Assembly (NCBI GenBank): GCA_965249895.1
Contig: CBDFNC010000005.1
Span: 1,984,001-2,048,000 of the forward strand
Length of the DNA stretch: 64,000 nucleotides
Direction: 5' to 3'
Source: CBDFNC01 sp965249895
Lineage (GTDB): Bacteria > Pseudomonadota > Gammaproteobacteria > Enterobacterales > CBDFNC01
The position numbers were made by a program, and so were the translations under genes. Shown piece after piece: positions 1 through 8,580 of the stretch (position 1 is the stretch's first letter; every line of letters begins with the position of its first letter). Below the pieces are notes generated by a model that saw only the letters and a list, made by a program, of their open reading frames with translations, did no database searches and was not told the origin of the DNA.

Positions 1-882
1 CACCCAACTTAACTGTTGTGACAACCAGACTAATTCAGGTAACCAAGGCGCGTTTTGTAACTCGGGAAGCACAGGTCTATATAAGACACAAGCCTGGTGT
101 AACAGGTTAACCCCTTGCTTTAACGCTTTTAATACAGTTAATTCGGGCTGAGTTACATATATCTCTTCGTGGTGTTGCCAGTAGCTAAAAGCATATTGAA
201 AGCTGGCGCTGATCACCTCGGCGATAGCCATATCCGGCTTAATAGGCGCTAGGCCTAAGGGTTTACAAGTAAGGCTGGTTTCTTCTGCGAGGGCATAACC
301 TCGCTGCGCCTTACTCACATTGCCCAGGCGTACACCGGGCAACTCGGCTATATCCTCGGCCAGTTCAAACAGTTGTTCCGCATGACCCTTTAACAGCTCC
401 AGCTCGATTTCACAGATCTCCGCGACTGCTCCGTTCGCCTTTATCCGCCCGGCATCATAAGCCACTTCAATTAAGCTATCACCACACTCCAGCAACCAGG
501 TTTGTCGCTGAAAGTCGTTACCAAAAACTGGGGTGAGCCTGGTTTGTAATTTCCCTACGTCCACCTCTTCAGGCCAGATATCTTTTTTAAAGCGGGACAG
601 CTCAGGGCGCTCCCCTTTCAGGGGTTCATTGTATTCTGGCCGCTGATGCAAGCCGCCGATAACACGACCTGAGGTCTTGATAGTCTGTTCAGACTTATCA
701 TCAATGGTCCTCACCCTCAGCCCCATTCGCAGATTTTTTAACACCCTGTCCGGGGTATCGAAATAAATATTGAGCAGGTGCTGGCTTTTTTCTGAGCAAA
801 TTTTATATTTACTCAATGTAACAGGGAGCTGCTCCCCCGCTTTTGGCGAGACAAAAAACTTTATCTCAATCTCTGTATCCAT
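1..882 (-). CDS. CYTH/CHAD-domain inorganic triphosphatase (YgiF-like), 3' end off window
   Basis: Reading the minus strand from the ATG at 882 gives an open frame of 294 codons that leaves the window at base 1, so the C-terminus is missing. The protein begins MDTEIEIKFFV, which contains the ExExK signature of CYTH phosphohydrolases near residues 4-8. Paired acidic and basic strands follow to about residue 200, including LRVRTIDD and EICEIELELL. The tail from about residue 215 is helical and fits the start of a CHAD domain. In gammaproteobacteria this arrangement is YgiF, which hydrolyses inorganic triphosphate. Such genes often lie near the DUF47/pit pair, as here. The exact substrate is inferred from the family. 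Confidence 0.85.
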   Translation of the reverse strand, partial: MDTEIEIKFFVSPKAGEQLPVTLSKYKICSEKSQHLLNIYFDTPDRVLKNLRMGLRVRTIDDKSEQTIKTSGRVIGGLHQRPEYNEPLKGERPELSRFKKDIWPEEVDVGKLQTRLTPVFGNDFQRQTWLLECGDSLIEVAYDAGRIKANGAVAEICEIELELLKGHAEQLFELAEDIAELPGVRLGNVSKAQRGYALAEETSLTCKPLGLAPIKPDMAIAEVISASFQYAFSYWQHHEEIYVTQPELTVLKALKQGVNLLHQACVLYRPVLPELQNAPWLPELVWLSQQLSWV

Positions 883-1036
883 ATGTTTTCAGGGTCACCA
901 CGTAACTGACAATTATAAGATTAAATAGACCAAGCCATTTTAAGCGGATTTATCTATTTAAATGGACGCAAACATAAGTTAACATGCGCGCCAATCTAGT
1001 AGTCGAGTGTTTTTTCACCGTACAGGTAAATTGGCG

Positions 1037-1717
1037 ATGCCAGTAAATACTATTTTGGGGCTTTTTGCCAAGTCCCCAATTAAACCACTTCAACAGCATA
1101 TCAATAAAGTTCATGAATGTTGCGAACAATTGATCCCCTTTTTCGAATCTGTGAATGCCGGTAACTGGCAGGAAGCAGAGACGGTCCGAGCAAGAATTTC
1201 CAATTTGGAAAAAGAAGCCGATGAGCTTAAGCGCGAAATCAGGTTAAAACTGCCAAGAGGTTTGTTTATGCCTGTAGAGCGTACGGATATGCTGGAACTT
1301 TTAACTCAACAAGACAAGATTGCAAATAAAGCAAAAGATATTGCCGGTCGTATGACAGGAAGACAGTTGTCTCTTCCTGCTAATACGTCTGACAGCTTTA
1401 GTGCTTATTTGCGTCGCTGTCTTGATGCAACCGCTCAGGCTAAAAAAGCCATTAATGAGCTGGAAGAATTATTGGAAACTGGCTTCAGAGGCCGGGAAGT
1501 AGACCTAGTTGAGGAGATGATCCACGAGCTGGATGTAATCGAAGACGATACAGACAGCATGCAAATCGAACTTAGGCGTAAGTTCCAGGCGATAGAAACA
1601 AACTACAGCCCTATCGATATGATGTTCCTTTATCAGATACTGGAATGGGTCGGCGGTTTGGCCGATCAGGCTGAGCGCGTAGGTGCACGGCTGGAATTGA
1701 TGCTGGCACGGTCTTAA
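1037..1717 (+). CDS. DUF47 / TIGR00153 family phosphate-transport accessory protein (PhoU-like)
   Basis: A 226-residue all-helical protein starting MPVNTILGLFAKSPIKPLQ, the usual N-terminus of the TIGR00153/DUF47 family. The longer frame from 1007 adds ten unlikely residues, so I use the ATG at 1037. Long charged helices (EKEADELKREIRLKLPRG, about residues 50-70) and the paired E/D-rich helices near 155-185 are typical of PhoU-like metal-binding bundles. It lies 15 bp upstream of a Pit-type phosphate transporter and is surely cotranscribed with it. Family knowledge says these proteins tune the neighbouring low-affinity phosphate transporter; the mechanism cannot be read here. Confidence 0.9.
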   Translation: MPVNTILGLFAKSPIKPLQQHINKVHECCEQLIPFFESVNAGNWQEAETVRARISNLEKEADELKREIRLKLPRGLFMPVERTDMLELLTQQDKIANKAKDIAGRMTGRQLSLPANTSDSFSAYLRRCLDATAQAKKAINELEELLETGFRGREVDLVEEMIHELDVIEDDTDSMQIELRRKFQAIETNYSPIDMMFLYQILEWVGGLADQAERVGARLELMLARS

Positions 1718-1732
1718 CTCAGAGTAATTTTT

Positions 1733-2998
1733 ATGGATATTTTGGCAACTTACGGTACGACTCTCGTACTAATGGCGGCGCTTTTTGGCTTTTTAATGGC
1801 TTGGGGTATTGGCGCCAACGACGTGGCGAACGCCATGGGAACCTCAGTGGGTTCGAAAGCCCTGACCATAAAACAGGCGATAATTATCGCCATGATCTTC
1901 GAATTTGCCGGTGCCTACCTGGCCGGAGGTGAAGTTACCTCCACCATACGTAAGGGCATTATCGATTCGAGTTATTTCACCGACACGCCTGAGCTGCTGG
2001 TATTTGGTATGATTTCAGCCCTGCTCGCAGCAGGTGTCTGGCTGATGATCGCCTCTTACTTCGGCTGGCCTGTGTCCACCACTCACTCTATTATCGGCGC
2101 CATCGTCGGCTTCGCAGCTGTGGGTGTGGGTCCGGAAACGGTCGAGTGGGGTAAGGTGGGTGGCATCGTTGGTAGTTGGGTTGTAACCCCCTTAATATCG
2201 GGTTTAATTGCCTACGCCATCTTTATGAGCGCGCAAAAGCTTATCTTTGATACCGATAACCCGCTGAGAAACGCCAAGCGTTATGTACCGGGTTATATGT
2301 TCCTGGTTGGTTTTATGATGTCCCTGGTGACCATCAAAAAAGGCCTGAAGCATATCGGTATTCATTTCGATAATGTCGAAGCGTACTCTTTAGCCATTGC
2401 TATCGGTGTGACGGTCGCGTTGATCGGTAAGTTCTTTATCAATCGAATCAAAATCGACCCTCAAGCCGACAAAGAAATGCATTTCACCAACGTGGAAAAG
2501 ATATTTGCGGTTCTGATGGTGATGACTGCCTGTGCCATGGCGTTCGCTCACGGCTCTAACGATGTCGCCAATGCCATCGGTCCTTTGGCAGCCGTCGTCA
2601 GCATCGTGAGCAGTGGTGAGATTTCAGCTAAAGCAACAATCGCATGGTGGATCTTGCCTTTGGGTGGGGTTGGTATCGTATTAGGCTTAGCTATCTTTGG
2701 TAAGCGCGTTATTGCCACTATCGGACAGGGCATCACTCACCTGACGCCAAGCCGAGGCTTTGCTGCCGAGCTGGCAGCCGCTACCACTGTGGTTATCGCA
2801 TCGGGTACCGGGTTACCTATCTCTACCACACAGACGCTGGTTGGCGCCGTGCTGGGTGTCGGCATGGCCCGCGGTATCGCGGCACTGAACCTGGGTGTGG
2901 TGCGTAGTATCGTTGTTTCCTGGGTTGTAACCCTGCCTATCGGCGCCGTGTTATCCATTATGTTCTTCTATATGCTACGCGGCATATTTCTAGCATAA
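1733..2998 (+). CDS. pitA: Inorganic phosphate transporter, PiT family
   Basis: A 421-residue integral membrane protein with about ten hydrophobic segments. It carries the duplicated Pit signature: GANDVANAMGTSVGS near residue 27 and GSNDVANAIGPLAA near residue 275, one per inverted half. Each half also holds a GWPVSTTHS or GLPISTTQT motif. Such carriers move metal-phosphate complexes with protons or phosphate with sodium, at low affinity, across the inner membrane. It is the second gene of a two-gene operon after the DUF47 protein and is followed at once by a strong terminator. Length and motifs are complete. Confidence 0.95.
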   Translation: MDILATYGTTLVLMAALFGFLMAWGIGANDVANAMGTSVGSKALTIKQAIIIAMIFEFAGAYLAGGEVTSTIRKGIIDSSYFTDTPELLVFGMISALLAAGVWLMIASYFGWPVSTTHSIIGAIVGFAAVGVGPETVEWGKVGGIVGSWVVTPLISGLIAYAIFMSAQKLIFDTDNPLRNAKRYVPGYMFLVGFMMSLVTIKKGLKHIGIHFDNVEAYSLAIAIGVTVALIGKFFINRIKIDPQADKEMHFTNVEKIFAVLMVMTACAMAFAHGSNDVANAIGPLAAVVSIVSSGEISAKATIAWWILPLGGVGIVLGLAIFGKRVIATIGQGITHLTPSRGFAAELAAATTVVIASGTGLPISTTQTLVGAVLGVGMARGIAALNLGVVRSIVVSWVVTLPIGAVLSIMFFYMLRGIFLA

Positions 2999-3011
2999 TC
3001 GATAGACTCGC

Positions 3012-3040
3012 AAAAAAAGGCGCCGCTGGCGCCTTTTTTA
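3012..3040 (+). terminator. Rho-independent terminator after pitA
   Basis: A near-perfect inverted repeat with stem AAAAAAGGCGCC and a three-base loop ends in a T run. It starts 14 bp after the pitA stop. The A run on the left arm also makes it work on the other strand. Confidence 0.9.
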
Positions 3041-3209
3041 TTTCCCTTTATTTTATCCTTCAACCAGAAACTCCCTTACCAGGAACAAAACTTACTAAAA
3101 AACAGCTGAAATTTGCTCTCCATTTGCTGCTATTCCAGATTGAGTCTTGTTCTTGCGCCATTAAATTCTTACACTTGCTCTAATCCAGCAATCGTGCGAG
3201 ACAGATATA

Positions 3210-3818
3210 GTGAAATTGTTTTACCTGTTTACCCTGGCATTGGTTTCCTTGCCACATAGTCTGGCCCAGGCGGCCGAAAGATACGTCAGCGACGATCTCT
3301 TTATTTATTTACATTCTGGGCCAAGCACACAGTACCGCATCGTGGGCAGTGTGAATGCCGGCAGTAAGGTAGATGTACAGCAGTGGAATACAGAAACCGA
3401 ATTTGCCAAAGTCATAGATCCTAAGGGACGTACCGGCTGGGTAGAAACTAAATTTTTAGGGAAAGAGTCAACGGCTAAGACTCGCCTGCCTATTATCGAA
3501 GCCGAGCTGGATAAAGCCAAGAGTGTGCTTGCCAACCTCGATCAGAAAAACAGTGAAGTTGTCGCTGGCAAAGATCATAAAATTAAGGCTCAAAGCCAGC
3601 AGGTCAAGGCTTTAATGCAAGATAAGAAAACCCTGACCGAGAAGATCCGTAAACTGGAAGTTCAAAATGCAGGGCTGGAGTCCAGGCTAGAAACCCAGGA
3701 CGAAGAAGTCCAAATGCAGTGGCTGCTACGCGGTGGCGCAGTTATGGGTGCAGGTATCTTTGTCGGTATCATCATTCCTTTCCTGCCAAGACGTAAAAAG
3801 AAACAGTCTTCCTGGTAA
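3210..3818 (+). CDS. TIGR04211-type SH3-domain membrane protein (YgiM-like)
   Basis: A 202-residue protein with a GTG start. A signal peptide (residues 1-21, ending SLAQA) is followed by a bacterial SH3 fold at about 23-85 (SGPSTQYRIVGSVNAGSKV). A coiled coil rich in K, E and Q spans about 90-170, and one transmembrane helix at about 173-192 is followed by a basic RRKKKQ tail. This order matches the TIGR04211/YgiM family: periplasmic SH3 and coiled coil anchored by the C-terminus. It is usually next to the CYTH and pit genes, as in this window. The biochemical role is not established. Confidence 0.88.
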   Translation: MKLFYLFTLALVSLPHSLAQAAERYVSDDLFIYLHSGPSTQYRIVGSVNAGSKVDVQQWNTETEFAKVIDPKGRTGWVETKFLGKESTAKTRLPIIEAELDKAKSVLANLDQKNSEVVAGKDHKIKAQSQQVKALMQDKKTLTEKIRKLEVQNAGLESRLETQDEEVQMQWLLRGGAVMGAGIFVGIIIPFLPRRKKKQSSW

Positions 3819-3875
3819 GCTGTTTTCGCAAGGGCTTGGCTCTACAAGCTCTTGCTCCGTTAGACAGAGTCCAAT

Positions 3876-3934
3876 TTGAACTTATTCAGCGATACCCAAG
3901 TGTTCGACGGCTCAGACAAGGTCAAAATTGAACT
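3876..3934 (+). repeat. Partial duplication of the 5' part of the cupin gene
   Basis: The stretch starting TTGAACTTATTCAGCGATA at 3876 repeats the first 19 bases of the cupin frame at 3928. The stretch GGCTCAGACAAGGTCAAAAT just before the gene repeats bases near 3988. The leader is therefore a shortened, out-of-frame (52-bp offset) copy of the gene start with an internal deletion. Confidence 0.75.
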
Positions 3935-4233
3935 TATTCAGCGATATTCCAGATCAACTCCCTGATGAGCTAATCCAGGTGATCGGCGGCTCAGATAAGG
4001 TCAAAATAGAACGTATTGTTTCCCGTGGCCATAAGAGTGAAGCCGACTTTTGGTATGAGCAAACCGATACTGAATTCGTCCTGCTGCTTCAGGGGGAAGC
4101 TGAGCTGGAATTCGAAGATAAGCTGGTAACCTTAAGGGCTGGAGATTACCTCAGCATAGCTCCTACGGTGAAGCACCGGATCTCCTATACCTCGACCAAG
4201 CCAGAGTGTATCTGGCTTGCCGTGTTTTATTAG
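3928..4233 (+). CDS. Small cupin-domain protein
   Basis: A 101-residue single-domain cupin starting at a TTG codon (MNLFSDIPDQLPDEL). The cupin motifs are visible as EFVLLLQGEAELEF (about residues 50-63) and AGDYLSIAPTVKHRISY (about 72-88), with a histidine in the second motif. These short cupins of gammaproteobacteria are thought to bind metal or small ligands; no substrate is known. The region upstream is a rearranged copy of the gene's own start, which may have replaced the original ribosome-binding site. A dispersed repeat follows the stop directly. Confidence 0.8.
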   Translation: MNLFSDIPDQLPDELIQVIGGSDKVKIERIVSRGHKSEADFWYEQTDTEFVLLLQGEAELEFEDKLVTLRAGDYLSIAPTVKHRISYTSTKPECIWLAVFY

Positions 4234-4242
4234 CGCCAACTT

Positions 4243-4356
4243 GTTGGAGCGGATGCCCTCTTTGCAGGTGATAGGGCGAACATAGCGATCGCTATATTCG
4301 CCGAACGTGCATCCATGCGCTTTACATCTCATCCCTGAGATGGGTTCGGCTCCTAC
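4243..4356 (+). repeat. Dispersed intergenic repeat A, copy 1
   Basis: A member of a repeat family about 110 bp long running from (T)GGAGC-GATGCC to ACATCTCATCCCTGAGATGG and GGCTCCTA. It fills the gap between the cupin gene and the converging gspB. Its right edge, read on the minus strand as GTAGGAGCC, supplies the TAG stop of gspB. Other copies are at 8530, 10955, 25154, 29330, 32892, 37190, 40526 and 41740. Confidence 0.85.
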
Positions 4357-4916
4357 CCCCCTTGCCAATCTTGTAATGACTCCAGGCTAAAGCTCTGCTT
4401 ATCCAGCCGCATAATTGTATGATTGGGTTGGATTCTTAATATTTCCAGCGCACCATCAAACAAGACATCACCCTCTTTCAAGTCAATACCATTGATCCGG
4501 ATCCAGGTTTTATCTTTATTGGTTGAGTACATATGGGAGCTGTAACTCATGGCCGGGATCTGCACTTTAAGATCTTCTGGTAACGCTTCAATTGGGATCG
4601 CATCCGGCGCCACACTATCGACTACCGGCTCTATTGGCTGACTCAGTGCTTTTTGGTAACGGGCAGCTATCTCCGGTGACACGCCAGAAAAATCGAGCTC
4701 AGAATCATTTTTCTTTACCACTTCAGTCTGTTTTTCCACCAGGTCGGTTTGTGCGATAGCATGCTGGAACTTGGAAGCCAGATCCTGCGATACCTCAGAA
4801 AGATCCAACTTATTAAAACTGGGCTGCTTGGTGGCCAAGGATATGGTCACAGCACGCTCGGGTATATCCGGCAATACATTAACCTTTATCGGCTCTAACT
4901 TAGGTAAGGCAACCAA
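4353..4916 (-). CDS. gspB: GspB-like protein, C-terminal part (separated by a frameshift)
   Basis: This frame encodes the periplasmic C-terminal domain of a general secretion pathway B (GspB/ExeB) protein. It contains the conserved end ILRIQPNHTIMRLDKQSFSL and an upstream proline/acid-rich linker. It opens at a TTG that is unlikely to be a true start. The N-terminal membrane part lies in another frame directly upstream (4927-5307). Removing one base from the GGGG run at 4954-4957 would join them as KSVPQEVAFLANK. In the ExeAB family, B works with the ATPase ExeA to assemble the secretin through peptidoglycan. The stop codon is supplied by repeat A. Confidence 0.75.
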   Translation of the reverse strand: MVALPKLEPIKVNVLPDIPERAVTISLATKQPSFNKLDLSEVSQDLASKFQHAIAQTDLVEKQTEVVKKNDSELDFSGVSPEIAARYQKALSQPIEPVVDSVAPDAIPIEALPEDLKVQIPAMSYSSHMYSTNKDKTWIRINGIDLKEGDVLFDGALEILRIQPNHTIMRLDKQSFSLESLQDWQGG

Positions 4917-4926
4917 GGAGTAGGTT

Positions 4927-5307
4927 TTATTTGCCAGAAAAGCAACCTCTTGTGGGGACTGACTTTGGTTGAAGTACGGGTCTTTGCACCGTTTTTACCA
5001 CTGCCGGCGGCGCTTTAGTTGGCTCTGGCTGTACCGTGTTGGTAGTTGGCTCAGTCTGTACCGTTAGCGCGTTGGCACTTGGTTGTGCTGCAATGGAGAG
5101 CTCAGGAGTCGTTCCTCGGTCCAGCAGAAGCCAACCCGCCGCTAAAGACAAACCCGCTACAAATACCATAACCAACATCCAGTACGGCCACGCTGGTTTA
5201 TCCTCCTCCATGGGAAAAGTATATTGCCCGGTATTGAGAGTATGCATCGGGTGACTTTGCTGACTTTGTTGCTCAGACTTTTTTAGCGCCTTTAAGATAG
5301 TGGACAC
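4927..5307 (-). CDS. gspB: GspB-like protein, N-terminal part (frameshifted)
   Basis: Residues 1-20 (MSTILKALKKSEQQSQQSHP) are the standard cytoplasmic start of GspB/ExeB. One transmembrane helix follows at about 39-61 (YWMLVMVFVAGLSLAAGWLL), then a proline/threonine-rich periplasmic linker. The frame then breaks after PVLQPKSVP and ends in unrelated residues TRGCFSGK. The break coincides with a C4 homopolymer, so it could be a mutation, a sequencing indel or a slippery site. It directly follows gspA (stop at 5308) with no gap, as in exeAB operons. With the C-terminal part it would be about 315 residues. Confidence 0.78.
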   Translation of the reverse strand: MSTILKALKKSEQQSQQSHPMHTLNTGQYTFPMEEDKPAWPYWMLVMVFVAGLSLAAGWLLLDRGTTPELSIAAQPSANALTVQTEPTTNTVQPEPTKAPPAVVKTVQRPVLQPKSVPTRGCFSGK

Positions 5308-7056
5308 TTAGCCTTCCTCTCGCAATTTTGGCATATTATTGGTAACGGCTTGATTGATCCTTAACAGGGTTTGCGTACCCGCAATTCCGTCTGCATCCAG
5401 GTTATTCTTTTGTTGAAACGCCCTGACCCGCTCAGCTAAGAAAGCATCGAAGTAGTTTATATTGCGACGTGGTAGCTGGTATATCTCGGCTAAGCTGTTA
5501 TCCAGCCACTGCACCGGACTCCCAGAGCTGCCCACTTTTAACGCTTTTTGATAACCCACAGGAGGTTGCCAAAACAAGGTATATTCCCCGGTCCAGTAGC
5601 GATTAAACCAGGACTCACTAACGCGGATCCGGTTTTCATTGATAAGCAGCTCGGCGCCTTGTTCAAAACCAACCAAAGCCACGTAATAAGGAACACCTCG
5701 TTGATCCAGCATCTGGATCATCGCCGGATGATTGATGCTTTTTAGATTTAATATACTACCGCGACCCTTGAAGCAGGTCAGCGCTGCGGATTTTATCCGA
5801 TCACAATTAGCTTCGGCTAACGGAACATCATAACCCCAAACCCTATATAAATTTTTCATGGCTGCGCCTGTACTGCGACTGCTTTCAACCAATTCTTCAA
5901 GACGGTGCTGGATCTCCATCTCCGGCGGTGTGGTAACTTCCTGAGTAGCAAGCTGGATGGGTAGCTCTGTCGTTACCATATTCGCAGCCGATTGCTTGGC
6001 TACAGGCAAGGCTGCCGGCTTCACTTCCGCCACCGGCTTTATTTCTTCCAGCGGCAGCTGTTGCTCCGCCTGCTTTACTTCAACTGTCTCTGTGGGTGCC
6101 TGGCTCTCGGCTTGCATAGTTTGCACCCTGGTATTCGTTGGCCAAAAATGTGGACCAAACAAATATATATTTATCCCGGCTACGGCTAAGCCTGCACACA
6201 CCAGGGCAGGTAGATAAAACGATCCCTTGCTGTCCGGCGCAACATCTTGGCCCAGCACTTCCTTGGCAACGGTTTTGATCAACAGGGGAGAAATTTTATG
6301 GTCACTGTTGGCAAACGCAGACAACATGGCCCGATCACAGATCAGGTTGATCAACCTGGGAACACCGCCACTTTGCCGATGCACTTCTTTCAGGCTTTTC
6401 GGGCCAAAAACAGGGTGAATACAGCCTGCTACGGATAACCTATGGCGTATGTAATGACTTACTTCAAGCTGGGTTAACGGTAACAGGTGGTAGCGTGCAG
6501 TAATGCGTTGGGCCAACTGGCGCAGTTCATCTCTTTTCAGCATTTGCTGCAATTCAGGTTGGCCAATCAGGATGATCTGCAGCAGCTTTTTTTTGTCGGT
6601 TTCCAGGTTAGTCAGTAACCTGAGCTGCTCCAGCACCTCGGCTCCGATATGCTGCGCTTCATCGATAAGCAATACCGAATGGCGTCCCCGTTGGTGATTG
6701 TCCAACAGAAATTGGCTAATGGTGTCGACCAGTTCCTTACGGGTTAAATTTGCTTTGTTGTAGCTTAAGGCAAACTCATCACAAACTGTGGCTAACAGCT
6801 CCAACTCCGTTAATGCCGGGTTGAGGATAAAAGCGAGATCTGTCTTTTCCGGCAGCTCCTGCAACAGGGAGCGACTCACTGTGGTTTTCCCTGTCCCCAC
6901 TTCACCTGTCAGCAGAATAAATCCACCGGAGCCGCTGGATAAGCCATACATAAGGTGAGCAAGCGCTTCCTTGTGGCGTTCACTCATATAGAGAAAACCC
7001 GGATCCGGCGCGATAGAGAAAGGACTTTCCTGTAAACCAAAAAACTTTGTATACAT
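5308..7056 (-). CDS. gspA: ExeA/GspA-type AAA ATPase with peptidoglycan-binding domain
   Basis: A 582-residue protein. The N-terminal AAA ATPase starts MYTKFFGLQESPFSIAPDP and has Walker A GEVGTGKTT (about residues 50-58) and Walker B LLIDEAQH (about 130-137). One transmembrane helix lies at about 283-302, a low-complexity Pro/Glu linker follows, and the C-terminus holds a peptidoglycan-binding fold (VRAFQQKNNLDADGIAGTQTLLRI). This is the ExeA architecture: with ExeB/GspB it remodels peptidoglycan so the type II secretion secretin can assemble. It is first in a two-gene operon with gspB and diverges from cca. Confidence 0.92.
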   Translation of the reverse strand: MYTKFFGLQESPFSIAPDPGFLYMSERHKEALAHLMYGLSSGSGGFILLTGEVGTGKTTVSRSLLQELPEKTDLAFILNPALTELELLATVCDEFALSYNKANLTRKELVDTISQFLLDNHQRGRHSVLLIDEAQHIGAEVLEQLRLLTNLETDKKKLLQIILIGQPELQQMLKRDELRQLAQRITARYHLLPLTQLEVSHYIRHRLSVAGCIHPVFGPKSLKEVHRQSGGVPRLINLICDRAMLSAFANSDHKISPLLIKTVAKEVLGQDVAPDSKGSFYLPALVCAGLAVAGINIYLFGPHFWPTNTRVQTMQAESQAPTETVEVKQAEQQLPLEEIKPVAEVKPAALPVAKQSAANMVTTELPIQLATQEVTTPPEMEIQHRLEELVESSRSTGAAMKNLYRVWGYDVPLAEANCDRIKSAALTCFKGRGSILNLKSINHPAMIQMLDQRGVPYYVALVGFEQGAELLINENRIRVSESWFNRYWTGEYTLFWQPPVGYQKALKVGSSGSPVQWLDNSLAEIYQLPRRNINYFDAFLAERVRAFQQKNNLDADGIAGTQTLLRINQAVTNNMPKLREEG

Positions 7057-7215
7057 AATACGACTGCCATCCTTAGATGGGATACCTGTACCCGATTGAT
7101 GAAACTTTCACGGCTAATTAACTAGCCGACACATTGCCAGAGCCTGCAACAAGCACTCTTACTACACTAGGAGTATCTATTCAGATTCTTCCAACTCAGA
7201 AAACACAACTCTGGC

Positions 7216-7252
7216 AATTGTGTGGTTTCGCTGAAAACAACTTGGGTATAAT
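7216..7252 (+). promoter_or_regulatory. Probable promoter of cca
   Basis: A consensus -10 hexamer TATAAT at 7247-7252 lies 30 bp before the cca start in the divergent gspA/cca gap. The -35 is weak: GGTTTC with a 17-bp spacer is the best candidate. Confidence 0.5.
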
Positions 7253-7282
7253 ACGGGGTACGCATTAAGTAGGGGAAGTAGT

Positions 7283-8527
7283 TTGCAAATATTTTTAGTG
7301 GGTGGCGCCGTCAGAGACGAGTTACTGGGTATTAAGGTCAAGGACAGAGATTTTGTCGTGGTGGGTTGCCATGCGAAAAAAATGCTGGCTGCGGGTTATA
7401 ATCAGGTAGGCAAAGACTTCCCGGTATTTTTACACCCGCACACAGGTGAAGAGCACGCATTAGCCCGGACTGAACGGAAAAAAGGCCAGGGATATACAGG
7501 CTTCGAATGTTATGCAGAAGCCGATGTCACACTGGAGCAAGATCTGTTACGCCGGGACCTCACCATCAATGCCATAGCGAAAACCAGCGAAGGACAATTG
7601 ATTGACCCATATGGCGGACAGGACGATCTTCAGCGACGAATTTTGCGCCATATATCCCCAGCCTTTGCCGAAGACCCGCTGAGGGTATTGAGAGTTGCCC
7701 GTTTTGCCGCTCGTTTTGCTCACCTGGGCTTTAGTATTGCACCGGAAACCCTGAAGCTGATGGAACAGCTCAGCGTAAATGGTGAGCTCTCCAGTTTGAC
7801 GCCAGAGCGTGTATGGAAGGAAACAGAACAGGCCCTGTGCTGCCAGTCTCCTCAGGTCTATTTTCGGGTTCTAAAAGAATGTCAGGCGCTCGGCGTATTA
7901 TTCCCTGAGTTAGACAAACTGTACGGTATTCCTGGACCGAAGCGCTGGCACCCGGAAATCGATACCGGTAAACATATGCTGATGGTCATGTCACAAGCCG
8001 CTCAGCTGGGCGATAGCCTGGCCATGCGATTTGCCTGCCTGTGCCATGATTTCGGCAAGGCGGTAACACCCAGAGAGAAATGGCCCAGCCATCATCACCA
8101 CGGGCAACTGGGTCTGCCTATTATCAGGGCCTTTTGTGAGCGGCTAAAAGTGCCTAACGACTGCAAGGAGCTGGCGTTGATCGTCAGCGACCTCCATTGT
8201 CAGGTTCACAATGCATTTAAACTTACCAACGAAGCCATCTTATATGTTTTCGACAAAGCCGATGCCTGGCGAAAGCCGGAACGCTTTGCGCAATTTTTGA
8301 TAGCTTGCCGCGCCGATTTTCAGGGCCGACTAGGCTTCGAAAACCGAGACTATCATCAGCTCGATTACCTTGATAAAGCGTTAAGTGCCGCCCTTGAAAT
8401 CCAGGTTAAACCTATTGTTCAGGCCGGCTTTAAGGGTGCGGAGATCAAAGGGGAGTTAACCAGGCAAAGGCTGGCGCGGTTAAAGTTATTTATCCAGGAT
8501 TGGGTAGAAAGGACTCCTGCGTTGTAG
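7283..8527 (+). CDS. cca: CCA tRNA nucleotidyltransferase, multifunctional HD-domain form
   Basis: A 414-residue class II CCA-adding enzyme that opens at a TTG. The nucleotidyltransferase signature is GGAVRDELLG with the catalytic DRD at about 21-23. The RRDLTINAIA motif follows near residue 90 and the HD phosphohydrolase motif CHDFGK near 255. The length matches the gammaproteobacterial form that adds and repairs the 3' CCA of tRNAs and also has phosphatase activity. It is convergent with uppP; the intergenic space is a 28-bp perfect palindrome belonging to repeat A. Confidence 0.96.
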   Translation: MQIFLVGGAVRDELLGIKVKDRDFVVVGCHAKKMLAAGYNQVGKDFPVFLHPHTGEEHALARTERKKGQGYTGFECYAEADVTLEQDLLRRDLTINAIAKTSEGQLIDPYGGQDDLQRRILRHISPAFAEDPLRVLRVARFAARFAHLGFSIAPETLKLMEQLSVNGELSSLTPERVWKETEQALCCQSPQVYFRVLKECQALGVLFPELDKLYGIPGPKRWHPEIDTGKHMLMVMSQAAQLGDSLAMRFACLCHDFGKAVTPREKWPSHHHHGQLGLPIIRAFCERLKVPNDCKELALIVSDLHCQVHNAFKLTNEAILYVFDKADAWRKPERFAQFLIACRADFQGRLGFENRDYHQLDYLDKALSAALEIQVKPIVQAGFKGAEIKGELTRQRLARLKLFIQDWVERTPAL

Positions 8528-8580
8528 GTTATATGGCGAATACAGCGATCGCTGTATTCGCCGAGCACGTTCTGCTCCTA
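8528..8580. repeat. Dispersed repeat A, copy 2 (perfect palindrome core)
   Basis: Bases 8535-8562 are a perfect 28-bp palindrome centred on GCGATCGC, between the converging cca and uppP genes. It ends in TTCTGCTCCTAC. Read on the minus strand, GTAGGAGCAG gives the TAG stop of uppP. It may fold in both transcripts and act as a shared terminator-like hairpin, but it has no T run. Confidence 0.8.
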
